DNA from: Arthrobacter citreus
GTDB lineage: Bacteria; Actinomycetota; Actinomycetes; Actinomycetales; Micrococcaceae
Reading direction: 5' to 3'
Assembly (NCBI RefSeq): GCF_009192745.1
Contig: NZ_VTFV01000002.1
Coordinates: 248,001-312,000, forward strand
DNA: 64,000 bases
Shown here: positions 17,605 to 26,216 of the stretch, in pieces
How positions within the stretch are numbered: the first letter of the stretch is position 1
Layout of the letters: the number at the start of each line of letters is the position of its first letter
The notes under the pieces: generated by a model
Databases searched by the model: none
Told to the model about the DNA's origin: nothing
The model's input: the letters and a program-made list of their open reading frames with translations, nothing else
Translations under genes and position numbers: made by a program

Positions 17605-18840
17605 ATGGAAGGGATGACTTCCCCCAAAACTTCCCCAGCTGCCCTGAGCGTATCCGGCGACAAGCCGCAGGTACGTCCCGCAACCGAAGGCTGGGAGCAG
17701 GCCAAAGAGCCAGACGGCCGCCCCCTGCTGCAGTTCAAGTCCCCGCGTGTGTCACAGCCGCCGGAACACCTGGCCGACCTGACGCTTGCCGAACGCCAGG
17801 AGAAGCTCAAGTCCCTGGGCCTGCCCGCGTTCCGCGCCAAGCAGCTCTCGGTGCACTACTTCCAGCACTACACCACGGACCCCGAGAAGATGAGCGACCT
17901 CCCCAAGGAGCGCCGCGACGAGCTGGTCAAGGAGATGTTCCCGACCCTGCTCACCGAGGTGAAGCGCCTGACGACGGACAAGGGCGACACCATCAAGTTC
18001 CTCTGGCGGCTGTTCGACGGCTCGCTCGTTGAATCAGTGCTGATGCGCTACCCCGGCCGGATCACGCTTTGTGTTTCCAGCCAGTGCGGCTGCGGCATGA
18101 ACTGCCCGTTCTGCGCCACCGGCCAGGCGGGCCTGACCCGCAACATGTCTGCCGCGGAAATCCTGGACCAGATTGTCCAGGCCAACCGGGTCATCGCTGA
18201 AGGCGGGCTGGGCGGCAAGCGCCGCGACGGCGGGCACGACGCCGAGCGCGTCACCAACATCGTCTTTATGGGCATGGGTGAACCGCTGGCCAACTACAAG
18301 CGCGTGATGAACGCCGTGCACCGCATGGCCGCCGAAGCTCCCGAGGGCTTGGGCATGAGCGCCCGCAACATCACGGTCTCCACGGTGGGCCTGGTGCCGG
18401 CCATCAAGAAGCTGGCCGAGGAGAACATTCCGGTCACGTTCGCGCTGAGCCTGCACGCACCGGATGATGAACTGCGTGATGACCTGATCCCGGTGAACAG
18501 CCGCTGGAAGGTGGACGAGGCCCTCGACGCCGCGTACAACTACTACCGCGTCACCGGCCGCCGTGTCTCCATCGAGTACGCACTGATCAAGGACATGAAC
18601 GACCACCCGTGGCGCGCTGCGCTGCTGGCCAAGAAGCTCAACTCCCGCGGCCGCGGCTGGGTCCACGTGAACCCGATTCCGCTGAACCCGACCCCGGGTT
18701 CCATCTGGACCTCCCCGGAACCCGAGGTGATCCAGGAGTTCATCGACACCCTGATCGACGCCGGCGTTCCCACCACGGTCCGCGATACCCGCGGCAAGGA
18801 AATTGACGGCGCCTGCGGGCAGCTGGCCGCTGCGGACTAG
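17605..18840 (+). CDS. rlmN: 23S rRNA (adenine-2503-C2)-methyltransferase RlmN
   Basis: A ~411-residue radical SAM dual-specificity methyltransferase modifying A2503 of 23S rRNA (and A37 of some tRNAs). The iron-sulfur motif CGMNCPFC fits CxxxCxxC, the SAM-binding GMGEPLANY follows, and the methyl-carrying Cys sits in EIDGACGQL at the C-terminus. An acidic/proline-rich N-terminal extension of ~60 residues is typical for this group. ATG at 17605 has GAAGG at nine bases; ATG at 17614 is an alternative. Confidence 0.95.
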   Translation: MEGMTSPKTSPAALSVSGDKPQVRPATEGWEQAKEPDGRPLLQFKSPRVSQPPEHLADLTLAERQEKLKSLGLPAFRAKQLSVHYFQHYTTDPEKMSDLPKERRDELVKEMFPTLLTEVKRLTTDKGDTIKFLWRLFDGSLVESVLMRYPGRITLCVSSQCGCGMNCPFCATGQAGLTRNMSAAEILDQIVQANRVIAEGGLGGKRRDGGHDAERVTNIVFMGMGEPLANYKRVMNAVHRMAAEAPEGLGMSARNITVSTVGLVPAIKKLAEENIPVTFALSLHAPDDELRDDLIPVNSRWKVDEALDAAYNYYRVTGRRVSIEYALIKDMNDHPWRAALLAKKLNSRGRGWVHVNPIPLNPTPGSIWTSPEPEVIQEFIDTLIDAGVPTTVRDTRGKEIDGACGQLAAAD

Positions 18841-18849
18841 AAACCGCAG

Positions 18850-18902
18850 AACAACGACGGCGGGAGGCCGGGTTTGAAACCCGGCCTCCCGCCGTCGTTG
18901 TT
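18850..18902. terminator. Bidirectional terminator between rlmN and purB
   Basis: A perfect inverted repeat of about 26 bp around a minimal loop (arms from AACAACGACGGCGGGAGG to its exact inverse), with A-rich left and T-rich right flanks. It lies between convergent rlmN and purB and would stop transcripts from both. Confidence 0.9.
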
Positions 18903-18914
18903 TGGTGTGGAGTC

Positions 18915-20339
18915 CTACTTCTGCAGGTGGTCCACGAGGTTCTCGGCGATGCCGATGTACTTCGCCGGGGTGAGCGCAAGCAGGCGTGCCTCGGCCTCGG
19001 CGGGCAGGCCCAGCCCGGAAACGAATTCCTTCATGCGCTCGGCGTCCACACGGTGTCCCCGGGTGAGTTCCTTCAGCCGCTCGTACGGGTTTTCCATGCC
19101 CGGTGCGCCGGCGATGGCCTCGGCGCGCATGACCATCTGGATCGCTTCGCCAAGGACTTCCCAGTTGGTGTCCAGGTCTGCTGCTAGGACATCCTCTGCA
19201 ACGTTCAGCCGCTCCAGGCCCTTCGCCACGTTGGAGATCGCCAGCAGGGAGTGGCCGAACGCGACGCCGATGTTCCGCTGCGAGGAGGAGTCAGTGAGGT
19301 CGCGCTGCCAGCGGGAGGTCACCAGGGTGGAAGCCAGGGTGTCCAGCAGGCCGTTGGAGATCTCCAGGTTCGCCTCGGCGTTCTCGAAGCGGATCGGGTT
19401 CACCTTGTGCGGCATGGTGGAGGAGCCGGTGGCGCCTGCGACGGGGACCTGGGCGAAGTAGCCGATGGAGATGTAGCTCCACACATCCGTGCAGAAGTTG
19501 TGCAGGATCCGGTTGAAGCGGGCCATGTCCGCGTACAGCTCGGCCTGCCAGTCGTGCGACTCGATCTGGGTGGTGAGCGGGTTCCAGGTCAGGCCAAGGC
19601 CCTCGACGAAGGACTTTGCCACCTGCTGCCAGTCGGCGCCCGGAACGGACGCGTAGTGCGCCGCGTAGGTGCCGGTGGCCCCGTTGATCTTGCCCAGGAA
19701 TTCGGTGCCGGCTACGCGGTCCAGCTGGCGGGTCAGGCGGTGTACCGTGACGGCCAGTTCCTTGCCCAGGGTGGTGGGGGTGGCGGGCTGGCCGTGGGTC
19801 CGGGAGAGCATGGGAACGGCGCGGGTTTCTTCTGCCATGGCGGCGATCTGGGCCACCATCTTCCGTGCGGCAGGCAGCCAGACGTTCTCCACCGCGCCCT
19901 TGACGCCCAGGGCGTAGGAGAGGTTGTTGATGTCTTCCGACGTGCAGCCGAAGTGCACCAGCGCGGTGAGGTCCTCAATGCCGATCGTGGCCAGCCGGCG
20001 GCCAATGTAGTACTCCACGGCCTTTACGTCATGAACGGTGACCTGCTCGATTTCCGCCAGTTCGTTGACGGAGTTGCCGTCGAAGCCGGACACGATTTCC
20101 CGCAGTGCGGCCTGCTGTTCCGCGGTCAGGGGCGAGGTGCCCGGCAGGACGGAGTTGGAGGTGAGGTGGATCAGCCACTCGACCTCAACGTGAGTGCGGT
20201 CGCGGTTCAGCGCAGCCTCGGAGAGGTAGTCGACCAGAGGTGCGGTCGCGGAGCGGTACCGGCCGTCCAGTGGGCCCAGCGCGATGGCGGGGGTCACGGA
20301 GGCAAGGGAGACGCGGGGTGCGGAAGAAGAATCGGCCAT
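18915..20339 (-). CDS. purB: Adenylosuccinate lyase
   Basis: 474 residues from the ATG at 20339. It cleaves SAICAR and adenylosuccinate in purine synthesis. The superfamily signature GSSTMPHKVNPIRFENAEANL is intact (near residue 300), as are TSEDINNLSYAL and SRTHGQPATPTTLGKE with the catalytic His. It is of the E. coli-like PurB type, longer than the B. subtilis form. The open frame continues upstream of 20339 but that part is Pro/Arg-rich and non-homologous. Confidence 0.95.
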   Translation of the reverse strand: MADSSSAPRVSLASVTPAIALGPLDGRYRSATAPLVDYLSEAALNRDRTHVEVEWLIHLTSNSVLPGTSPLTAEQQAALREIVSGFDGNSVNELAEIEQVTVHDVKAVEYYIGRRLATIGIEDLTALVHFGCTSEDINNLSYALGVKGAVENVWLPAARKMVAQIAAMAEETRAVPMLSRTHGQPATPTTLGKELAVTVHRLTRQLDRVAGTEFLGKINGATGTYAAHYASVPGADWQQVAKSFVEGLGLTWNPLTTQIESHDWQAELYADMARFNRILHNFCTDVWSYISIGYFAQVPVAGATGSSTMPHKVNPIRFENAEANLEISNGLLDTLASTLVTSRWQRDLTDSSSQRNIGVAFGHSLLAISNVAKGLERLNVAEDVLAADLDTNWEVLGEAIQMVMRAEAIAGAPGMENPYERLKELTRGHRVDAERMKEFVSGLGLPAEAEARLLALTPAKYIGIAENLVDHLQK

Positions 20340-20551
20340 GGGGCAATTCTTCCACGGTCCCGCGCCGGGGCCGATTCCATGACAGGACGTTCCAGCTACC
20401 CTCCACAACGCTCCGGTGAAGTGCTGGTTTCCCCTGTGCGGGAGGAGGCGGCGCCGGCACGTGTGCGGGCTGCCTAGAGTTGCCTTTCCGGTGGGCGGCA
20501 GGTGCCGCCTCACCCGGAGGCTCTGGTCCGGCGGTGCATGAAGGAGCAGGT

Positions 20552-20827
20552 GTGGCAGGCGGGGAGACAGCGGCCCAGGCACTGAGGGCCGCGGAAACGG
20601 CGGAGGCTTTGGAGGAGCATGCAGCGGAGCTGGGCAGCTTGCAGCGTGAACTGGGGAACAGGGACGAAGAGCAGTGGCGGTCCACGGCGGGCACGGCTTT
20701 CCGGGAGCAGGTGTATGCCCTGGTACTTGAATTGGCCGCGTGCCGGGAGGCCCTGGAGCGGGCAGCGTCTGCGCGCCGTGTGGTTTCCGCGGCCGAACAG
20801 CTGGGGGAGTGGGGGTGGCCGGAATGA
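20552..20827 (+). CDS. WXG100/ESX-like small helical protein
   Basis: About 91 residues from GTG at 20552, preceded by AAGGAG at five bases. It is nearly all helical and Ala/Glu-rich, with a central WRSTAG turn between two helices (NRDEEQW and FREQVYALVLELAACREAL), the layout of WXG100/ESAT-6-like proteins. The next gene starts inside its stop (ATGA), so the two are translationally coupled. It may be a folding partner or secretion adaptor of the downstream hydrolase. The family assignment rests on shape only. Confidence 0.6.
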   Translation: MAGGETAAQALRAAETAEALEEHAAELGSLQRELGNRDEEQWRSTAGTAFREQVYALVLELAACREALERAASARRVVSAAEQLGEWGWPE

Positions 20828-22185
20828 ACGGCACGTGTCCGCTGCCACCGCCTGCCTATACGGTCCGCGGCGGGCCGAACAGCATTCTGGTGGAGTTCGA
20901 CGCGCTGGAGATCCGGGCAGCGCGGCTGGAAGCCATCGCCGGAACCCTGCGGGAAATTGGCGCAGACCTGCAGCGGCTGTGCGCGGAGGAAACAGCCTGG
21001 AGCCGGATGCAGCCTGCCCATGCGGCCGAAACTGCCAGGGTGGAGCTTGACCGTGCTGTTTTCCTCCTACGAGCCTGTACGGAAGCGGCCCGTGATGCGG
21101 CCTCGGGGCTGCGGACTGCAGCCGCCAACTACCGCGACGCCGAGGGGCGTGCCGAGCGCCTTGCCGGACTTCCCGGGCTGCTGCCGCTGGGCCTGGCGCT
21201 TCTGGACGCCGGTCCGGGCGGATTCCCGAAGCTGCGGTGGGTCGAGTCCCTTCCCCTGCGGTTCGTGGACACTCCCGCACTGCTCACCATGGCCGGGCTG
21301 TTCGGCGGACACCGCGCGCTCAGCGAGATCAACGTGGAAAAGGTTGAGTCTGCACACGGTGCGGGGGGATTGGTCCCGGTCTCCGGAACCGCGGCCGGGC
21401 TGCTGGAGCGGAGTGCCGTCCTGCTGCGTGAGGATGATCCCGGTGTGGTGGAAGTGCTGCGCCTGGAAGCGGCGGACGGAAGCACCGGGCGGGGGAAGGT
21501 CTTTGTGGTGACACTTCCGGGAACACAGCCGGGCCCCGGGAGGGCGGGGGAGAACCCGTTCGACAACTACGGCAACGCTGAAGGCCGGGCGGCCGAAAGC
21601 CGGTTCGTCGCGGCTGCTGTGGCAGAGGCGCTGCGGCAGGCCCAGGCCGAAGCAGGTGACTCAGTCATCCTCGTCGGTTACAGCCAGGGAGGCATTCACG
21701 CCTCCCGCGCCGCGGGTTACCTTCAGGAAACAGCAGGACTGGATGTCCGTTATGTTCTCACTGCAGGAGCCCCGGCCGGCGATGCCGAGATCCCGCCCGA
21801 GATTCAGGCGCTGCATCTGGAACATGCACAGGACTGGGTGCCCGGCGCCGACGGTACCTCGAATCCGGACGCATTCAACCGGGTGACCATGACGCTGACT
21901 GACAACGTTCCGGTACTCGCCGGGGACAACGGGCTGGGCCCGGCCCACAAGCTGCCCGTCTATCTGGAGGGAGCTGCGGCGGCGGATGCCAGTGAAGACC
22001 CGTCCCTTCGCGCATCCCTGTCGGGGGTCGGCGCTGTGGTGGGGGCGGGCGGTATTGCTACCCGCGAGCTCTACCGTTTCAGGCGCCGGCACCGCAGGCC
22101 GCCGCTGCGGGTAGTGCCGAACAGCCTTCCCGGTCCGGCGCCCGGGCCGGTATCGCCCCGTACGGTGAGTTCAGACGGGGACTAG
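20824..22185 (+). CDS. Alpha/beta-fold hydrolase with N-terminal helical ESX-like domain
   Basis: A 453-residue protein. Residues ~20-130 are a helical region resembling WXG/LXG-type domains (EIRAARLEAIAGTLREIGADL...); residues ~180-380 form an alpha/beta hydrolase with nucleophile elbow GYSQGG (VILVGYSQGGIHASRAAGYL), and a late conserved HKLPVY that may supply the catalytic His. The C-terminus is a basic, Pro-rich tail. No signal peptide. Coupled to the preceding WXG-like gene. It could be a lipase/esterase or cutinase-like enzyme exported by a type VII-like route; no secretion genes are in the window. Confidence 0.7.
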   Translation: MNGTCPLPPPAYTVRGGPNSILVEFDALEIRAARLEAIAGTLREIGADLQRLCAEETAWSRMQPAHAAETARVELDRAVFLLRACTEAARDAASGLRTAAANYRDAEGRAERLAGLPGLLPLGLALLDAGPGGFPKLRWVESLPLRFVDTPALLTMAGLFGGHRALSEINVEKVESAHGAGGLVPVSGTAAGLLERSAVLLREDDPGVVEVLRLEAADGSTGRGKVFVVTLPGTQPGPGRAGENPFDNYGNAEGRAAESRFVAAAVAEALRQAQAEAGDSVILVGYSQGGIHASRAAGYLQETAGLDVRYVLTAGAPAGDAEIPPEIQALHLEHAQDWVPGADGTSNPDAFNRVTMTLTDNVPVLAGDNGLGPAHKLPVYLEGAAAADASEDPSLRASLSGVGAVVGAGGIATRELYRFRRRHRRPPLRVVPNSLPGPAPGPVSPRTVSSDGD

Positions 22186-22580
22186 CGGCGGGTGCCGGCG
22201 AGCGACCCCGCCACCAGGGACACCAGGGAGATGATGATCGAGGCGAAGATTGCCGTCCAGAAGAAGGAATCAATCTCGAAATGCACCGGCGTGAAGCTGG
22301 TGAGCCAGGCCGTGAGCATCAGCATGGCGGCATTGATGATCACCGTGAAGAGACCGAGGGTCAGGATGGTGAGCGGAAGGGCAAGCAGCCGGACTATGGG
22401 GCGCACCAGGGCGTTCACGACTCCGAACACCAAGCCGATGAAGAGGTACGCCAGCACAATGTCCAGAGTGGTGTTACCGGTGGCCGGCGTACCGGCTTCT
22501 CCCACCGCGATCCCGGGCAGCGCCCACGCGGCAACCCACAGGGCGAGGGCATTGATCAGGACTCTCAGCACTAGGCGCAT
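22182..22580 (-). CDS. YvlD/phage-holin-family (PF04020) membrane protein
   Basis: A 132-residue protein with four predicted transmembrane helices. The core FGVVNALVRPIVRLLALPLTILTLGLFTVIINAAML is the PF04020 signature (residues ~55-90). Despite the family name this is a chromosomal envelope protein, not a phage holin. Its stop overlaps the convergent hydrolase gene. Confidence 0.85.
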   Translation of the reverse strand: MRLVLRVLINALALWVAAWALPGIAVGEAGTPATGNTTLDIVLAYLFIGLVFGVVNALVRPIVRLLALPLTILTLGLFTVIINAAMLMLTAWLTSFTPVHFEIDSFFWTAIFASIIISLVSLVAGSLAGTRR

Positions 22581-22694
22581 GCCCTAATGCTGGCACAGCG
22601 GCGGCGCCCACCCAAGCGCCGGACCGCTTCGGCCCCGAACTGCCCTGTGCGTCACGTCACATAGGCACCCGGAAATCCGGACTAGTCTTAAGCC

Positions 22695-23834
22695 ATGACC
22701 ACTACCGAGAATGACACCAGTGCTGTGGCAGGCCAGGCGTCCGGAATCAGCCCGCGCCCGGTCGTTGACCGGCTGCCGCGCTACGCTGCCGGAAAGCCCC
22801 CTGTGGCAATTGAAGGGCTGGAGAGCTACAAGCTTTCCTCGAATGAGAACCCCTTTCCGCCGCTGCCTTCAGTCCTGGAAGCCATAGCTGCCCACCCGAA
22901 CGTAAACCGCTATCCCGATCCGCTGGCAACGGCGCTGCGGACGGAACTGGCCTCTTTCCTGGATGTTCCCGCCGAAGACATCGTGACCGGCGGCGGAAGC
23001 CTTGGAGCGCTGAACCAGCTCCTGGCCACCTTCGCCGGGCAGCGGGAAGACGGCACCCAAGACGAGGTCATTTACCCGTGGCGCTCCTTCGAGGCCTACC
23101 CCATTTCAGTAGGGCTGTCCGGAGCCCGCAGCGTGCAGGTGCCGCTGCTCGCCGACGGACGCCATGACCTGGACGCAATGGCGGCCGCAGTCACGGACCG
23201 GACCAGGATGGTCCTGCTGTGCACCCCGAACAACCCCACCGGCCCGGTGCTGAGCACGGACGAAGTGGAGGGATTCCTGGCGAAGGTCCCCTCGGACGTG
23301 ATTGTGGTGATTGACGAAGCCTATGAGGACTTCGTGCGTGATCCGGACGCCGTCAACGGTGTTGAGATCTACCGCCGCCACCAGAACGCAGTGGTGCTGC
23401 GCACCTTCTCCAAGGGTGCGGGCCTGGCAGGGCTCCGGGTGGGCTATTCCATTTCCCATCCGCACCTGACGCAGTACCTGCGCGTCACCGCAGTGCCCTT
23501 CGCCGTCTCCCAGATCGCCGAACAGGCGGCAATCGCCTCCCTGAAGCACCACGGCGAACTTGTGGAAAGAATACAAGCGCTGGTCGCCGAAAGGACCCGC
23601 GTAGTCGAAGGCCTGCAGGCGCTGGGATGGTCCATTCCTCAGGCAGAAGGCAACTTCGTCTGGCTGGATTTGGGGGAGAATACCCCCGAGTTTGCAGTGC
23701 TGGCGGAGCAGCAGGCGTTGGCAGTACGCGCCTTCGGAACCGAGGGGATGCGGGTCACCATCGGCGAGGAGGAAGCCAACAGCCGGTTCCTCGCTTTATG
23801 TGCAACCTATACAAAAGGCCCACGGGTTTCCTAG
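22695..23834 (+). CDS. Histidinol-phosphate / aromatic aminotransferase
   Basis: A 379-residue class II PLP aminotransferase. LSSNENPFPPLPSV (substrate-binding N-terminal block), CTPNNPTGPV, VVIDEAYEDFV and the PLP lysine in RTFSKGAGLAGLRVGY are all present. Bacteria use such enzymes either as HisC or as the aromatic-amino-acid transaminase Pat. It is not in a his operon and lies next to 2-oxoacid dehydrogenase genes, which favours Pat-like use, but sequence cannot settle this. Confidence 0.85.
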   Translation: MTTTENDTSAVAGQASGISPRPVVDRLPRYAAGKPPVAIEGLESYKLSSNENPFPPLPSVLEAIAAHPNVNRYPDPLATALRTELASFLDVPAEDIVTGGGSLGALNQLLATFAGQREDGTQDEVIYPWRSFEAYPISVGLSGARSVQVPLLADGRHDLDAMAAAVTDRTRMVLLCTPNNPTGPVLSTDEVEGFLAKVPSDVIVVIDEAYEDFVRDPDAVNGVEIYRRHQNAVVLRTFSKGAGLAGLRVGYSISHPHLTQYLRVTAVPFAVSQIAEQAAIASLKHHGELVERIQALVAERTRVVEGLQALGWSIPQAEGNFVWLDLGENTPEFAVLAEQQALAVRAFGTEGMRVTIGEEEANSRFLALCATYTKGPRVS

Positions 23835-23878
23835 CGTGTCCTGAGTGCTTTCGGGGCCCCGGCCCTCGCTAGGCTGTG

Positions 23879-23933
23879 GGAAGTAACTTCCACATATATG
23901 CCACCAGGGGTACATATTCCTGCAGTGGCATAT
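23879..23933. promoter_or_regulatory. Operator-like inverted repeats before the 2-oxoacid dehydrogenase operon
   Basis: GGAAGTAACTTCC (23879-23891) is a 13-bp palindrome around one A. Immediately after it ATATGCCAC (23896-23904) and GTGGCATAT (23925-23933) form a 9-bp inverted repeat separated by 20 bp. The AT-rich patch stands out from its surroundings and lies 47 bp before the E1-alpha start. The regulator is unknown. Confidence 0.5.
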
Positions 23934-23979
23934 TTCTAGCGGGGGCTGGACCATAAAGTCCTCCCCGGCGAGGAGAGGT

Positions 23980-25185
23980 ATGGCCCTGGAGCACTTGCCC
24001 GCCACCGAATTCGATTCGACGGCGCTGAATGAGACGTTGGTGCCTGCCCCCGGCAGCTCACCGGACGGCATGGTTCAGCTGCTGACCCCGGAAGGGGAGC
24101 GCATCGGACACGAGCTGTACGGCCGGTACGCCGAAGACGTCGACGGCGAAGCCCTGCGCTCCTTCTACCGGGATATGTTCCTCATTCGCCGCTTCGATAC
24201 GGAAGCTACGGCCCTGCAGCGCCAGGGTGAACTGGTGATGTGGGTTCCGCTCACCGGACAGGAAGGCGCGCAGATCGGTTCCGGGCGTGCACTGGCCGCC
24301 CAGGACTACGTCTTCCCCACCTACCGTGAGCACGGCGTCGCGCTGACCCGCGGCCTGAAGCTGTCCCATCTGCTGCGGCGGTTCCGCGGAATTTCCCACG
24401 GCGGTTGGGACCCGCGTGAATCAAACTTCCACCTCTACACCCTGGTACTGGCAGCCCAGGTCCCGCACGCTGTTGGCTACGCCATGGGCATGGCCCGGGA
24501 CAACGCCGCCGATGCGTCCTCCCCGGCCGGTGCCGCGGTTGCCTACTTCGGCGACGGAGCCAGCTCTGAAGGCGACGTCCACGAGTCGATGGTCTTCGCC
24601 GCCTCCTACGACGCCCCCGTGGTCTTCTTCTGCCAGAACAACCACTGGGCCATCTCGGTTCCCACCGAAGTGCAGTCCCGTATTCCGCTGGCCAACCGCG
24701 CCCAGGGCTACGGATTCCCGGGCATCCGGGTGGACGGCAACGACGTCCTGGCGGTCCATGCCGTGACCCGGTGGGCGCTTGAACACGCCCGCAGCGGCAA
24801 CGGCCCGGTGCTCATTGAAGCCTTCACCTACCGGATGAGCGCCCACACCACCGCGGATGACCCCACCAAGTACCGCCTCTCCGCCGACGAGGAGGCATGG
24901 ATCGGCCGCGACCCGCTCACCCGCCTCGAAAAGCACCTGCGTGCCACCGGCGCCGGTGATGATGCCTTCTTCGCATCCCTCACCGCCGAGGCAGACGAAC
25001 TGGCGGCCCAGCTGCGCTCGGATGTGCAGGCGATGGAACCGCCGTCGTTCGCTGACTCGTTCGCGGATGTCTACGCCGAACCCCACCCGCTGATCGCGGA
25101 GGAACTGGCCTTCCACAAGGCCTACGAGGACGGCTTCGCCGACGCAGGGTCCGCCACTGACACCGACGAAGAGGACGGCGCATGA
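23980..25185 (+). CDS. 2-oxoacid (branched-chain/pyruvate) dehydrogenase E1, alpha subunit
   Basis: A 401-residue thiamine-diphosphate subunit. The ThDP/Mg motif is visible as FGDGASSEGDVHES...CQNNHWAIS (residues ~187-226), and the phosphorylation-loop region TYRMSAHTTADDPTKYR is conserved. GGCGAGGAGAGG precedes the ATG. It overlaps the beta gene by four bases. This is the first enzyme of a complex that oxidatively decarboxylates branched-chain or related 2-oxoacids to acyl-CoA; pyruvate is also possible. Confidence 0.92.
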   Translation: MALEHLPATEFDSTALNETLVPAPGSSPDGMVQLLTPEGERIGHELYGRYAEDVDGEALRSFYRDMFLIRRFDTEATALQRQGELVMWVPLTGQEGAQIGSGRALAAQDYVFPTYREHGVALTRGLKLSHLLRRFRGISHGGWDPRESNFHLYTLVLAAQVPHAVGYAMGMARDNAADASSPAGAAVAYFGDGASSEGDVHESMVFAASYDAPVVFFCQNNHWAISVPTEVQSRIPLANRAQGYGFPGIRVDGNDVLAVHAVTRWALEHARSGNGPVLIEAFTYRMSAHTTADDPTKYRLSADEEAWIGRDPLTRLEKHLRATGAGDDAFFASLTAEADELAAQLRSDVQAMEPPSFADSFADVYAEPHPLIAEELAFHKAYEDGFADAGSATDTDEEDGA

Positions 25186-26156
25186 GCACCATGACCATGG
25201 CCAAGGCCATCAACGCCGGCCTGCGCGCAGGCCTGGCAGCTGATCCCAAGACCCTGCTGATGGGCGAGGATATCGGGGCGCTTGGCGGCGTCTACCGCAT
25301 TACCGAAGGGCTGCAGGCCGAGTTCGGAACCGACCGTGTCATGGACACCCCGCTTGCGGAGTCCGGCATCATCGGCACCGCGATCGGCCTGGCGCTGCGC
25401 GGTTACCGGCCGGTCTGCGAAATCCAGTTCGACGGCTTCGTCTTCCCGGGGTTCAACCAGATCACCACGCAGCTGGCCAAGATGCACTCCCGCAGCGAGG
25501 GTGCCCTGAGCGCCCCGGTTGTCATCCGGATCCCCTACGGCGGGGGTATCGGATCGATCGAGCACCATTCGGAGTCCCCGGAAGCGCTCTTCGCCCACAC
25601 GGCAGGGCTGCGCATCCTCGCCCCCTCGAACCCGCAGGACGGCTACTGGATGATCCAGCAGGCCATGCAGGGCAAGGATCCGGTGATCGTCTTTGAACCC
25701 AAGCGCCGCTACTGGTTGAAGGGCGAGGTGGACACCTCCGCGCCGTCCGGCGACCCGTTCACGGCCCAGGTGCTGCGGACCGGAACCGACGCCACCATCG
25801 TCGCCTACGGGCCGCTGGTTCCTGTGGCGCTGGCGGCCGCAGAGGCCGCCGCCGAGGACGGGCGGAGCGTCGAGGTCATCGATCTGCGCTCCATCTCCCC
25901 CATCGACTTTGACACCGTTACTGAATCGGTGCGGCGCACCGGCCGCCTGATCGTGACGCACGAGGCCCCGACCTTCGGCGGGATCGGCGGAGAAATCGCC
26001 TCCCGGGTGGCCGAGCGCGCCTTCCTGCACCTGGAAGCGCCCGTCCTGCGCGTGGGCGGGTTCCACATGCCCTATCCCGTTGCCGCCGTCGAGGAGCACT
26101 ACCTGCCGGACATAGACCGGCTCCTGGATGCCCTGGACACCGTGTTCTCCTACTGA
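25182..26156 (+). CDS. 2-oxoacid dehydrogenase E1, beta subunit
   Basis: A 324-residue transketolase-like beta subunit: MGEDIGALGGVYRITEGL at the N-terminus, DTPLAESGIIGTAIGLALRG, IPYGGGIGSIEHHSESPEALFAH (active-site His region) and C-terminal VGGFHMPYPVA. It forms the alpha2beta2 E1 with the preceding product and its start overlaps that stop. Confidence 0.93.
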   Translation: MSTMTMAKAINAGLRAGLAADPKTLLMGEDIGALGGVYRITEGLQAEFGTDRVMDTPLAESGIIGTAIGLALRGYRPVCEIQFDGFVFPGFNQITTQLAKMHSRSEGALSAPVVIRIPYGGGIGSIEHHSESPEALFAHTAGLRILAPSNPQDGYWMIQQAMQGKDPVIVFEPKRRYWLKGEVDTSAPSGDPFTAQVLRTGTDATIVAYGPLVPVALAAAEAAAEDGRSVEVIDLRSISPIDFDTVTESVRRTGRLIVTHEAPTFGGIGGEIASRVAERAFLHLEAPVLRVGGFHMPYPVAAVEEHYLPDIDRLLDALDTVFSY

Positions 26157-26216
26157 CAGAGCCCCTGCCCACAGCTTCCGCCGCCGGTCCGCCGGCCAAC
26201 GCCAGATCGAGATGCC

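Noticed and set aside
22182-22580. Phage holin, suggesting prophage
   Set aside because: PF04020 proteins carry this name but are chromosomal membrane proteins; no other phage gene is nearby.
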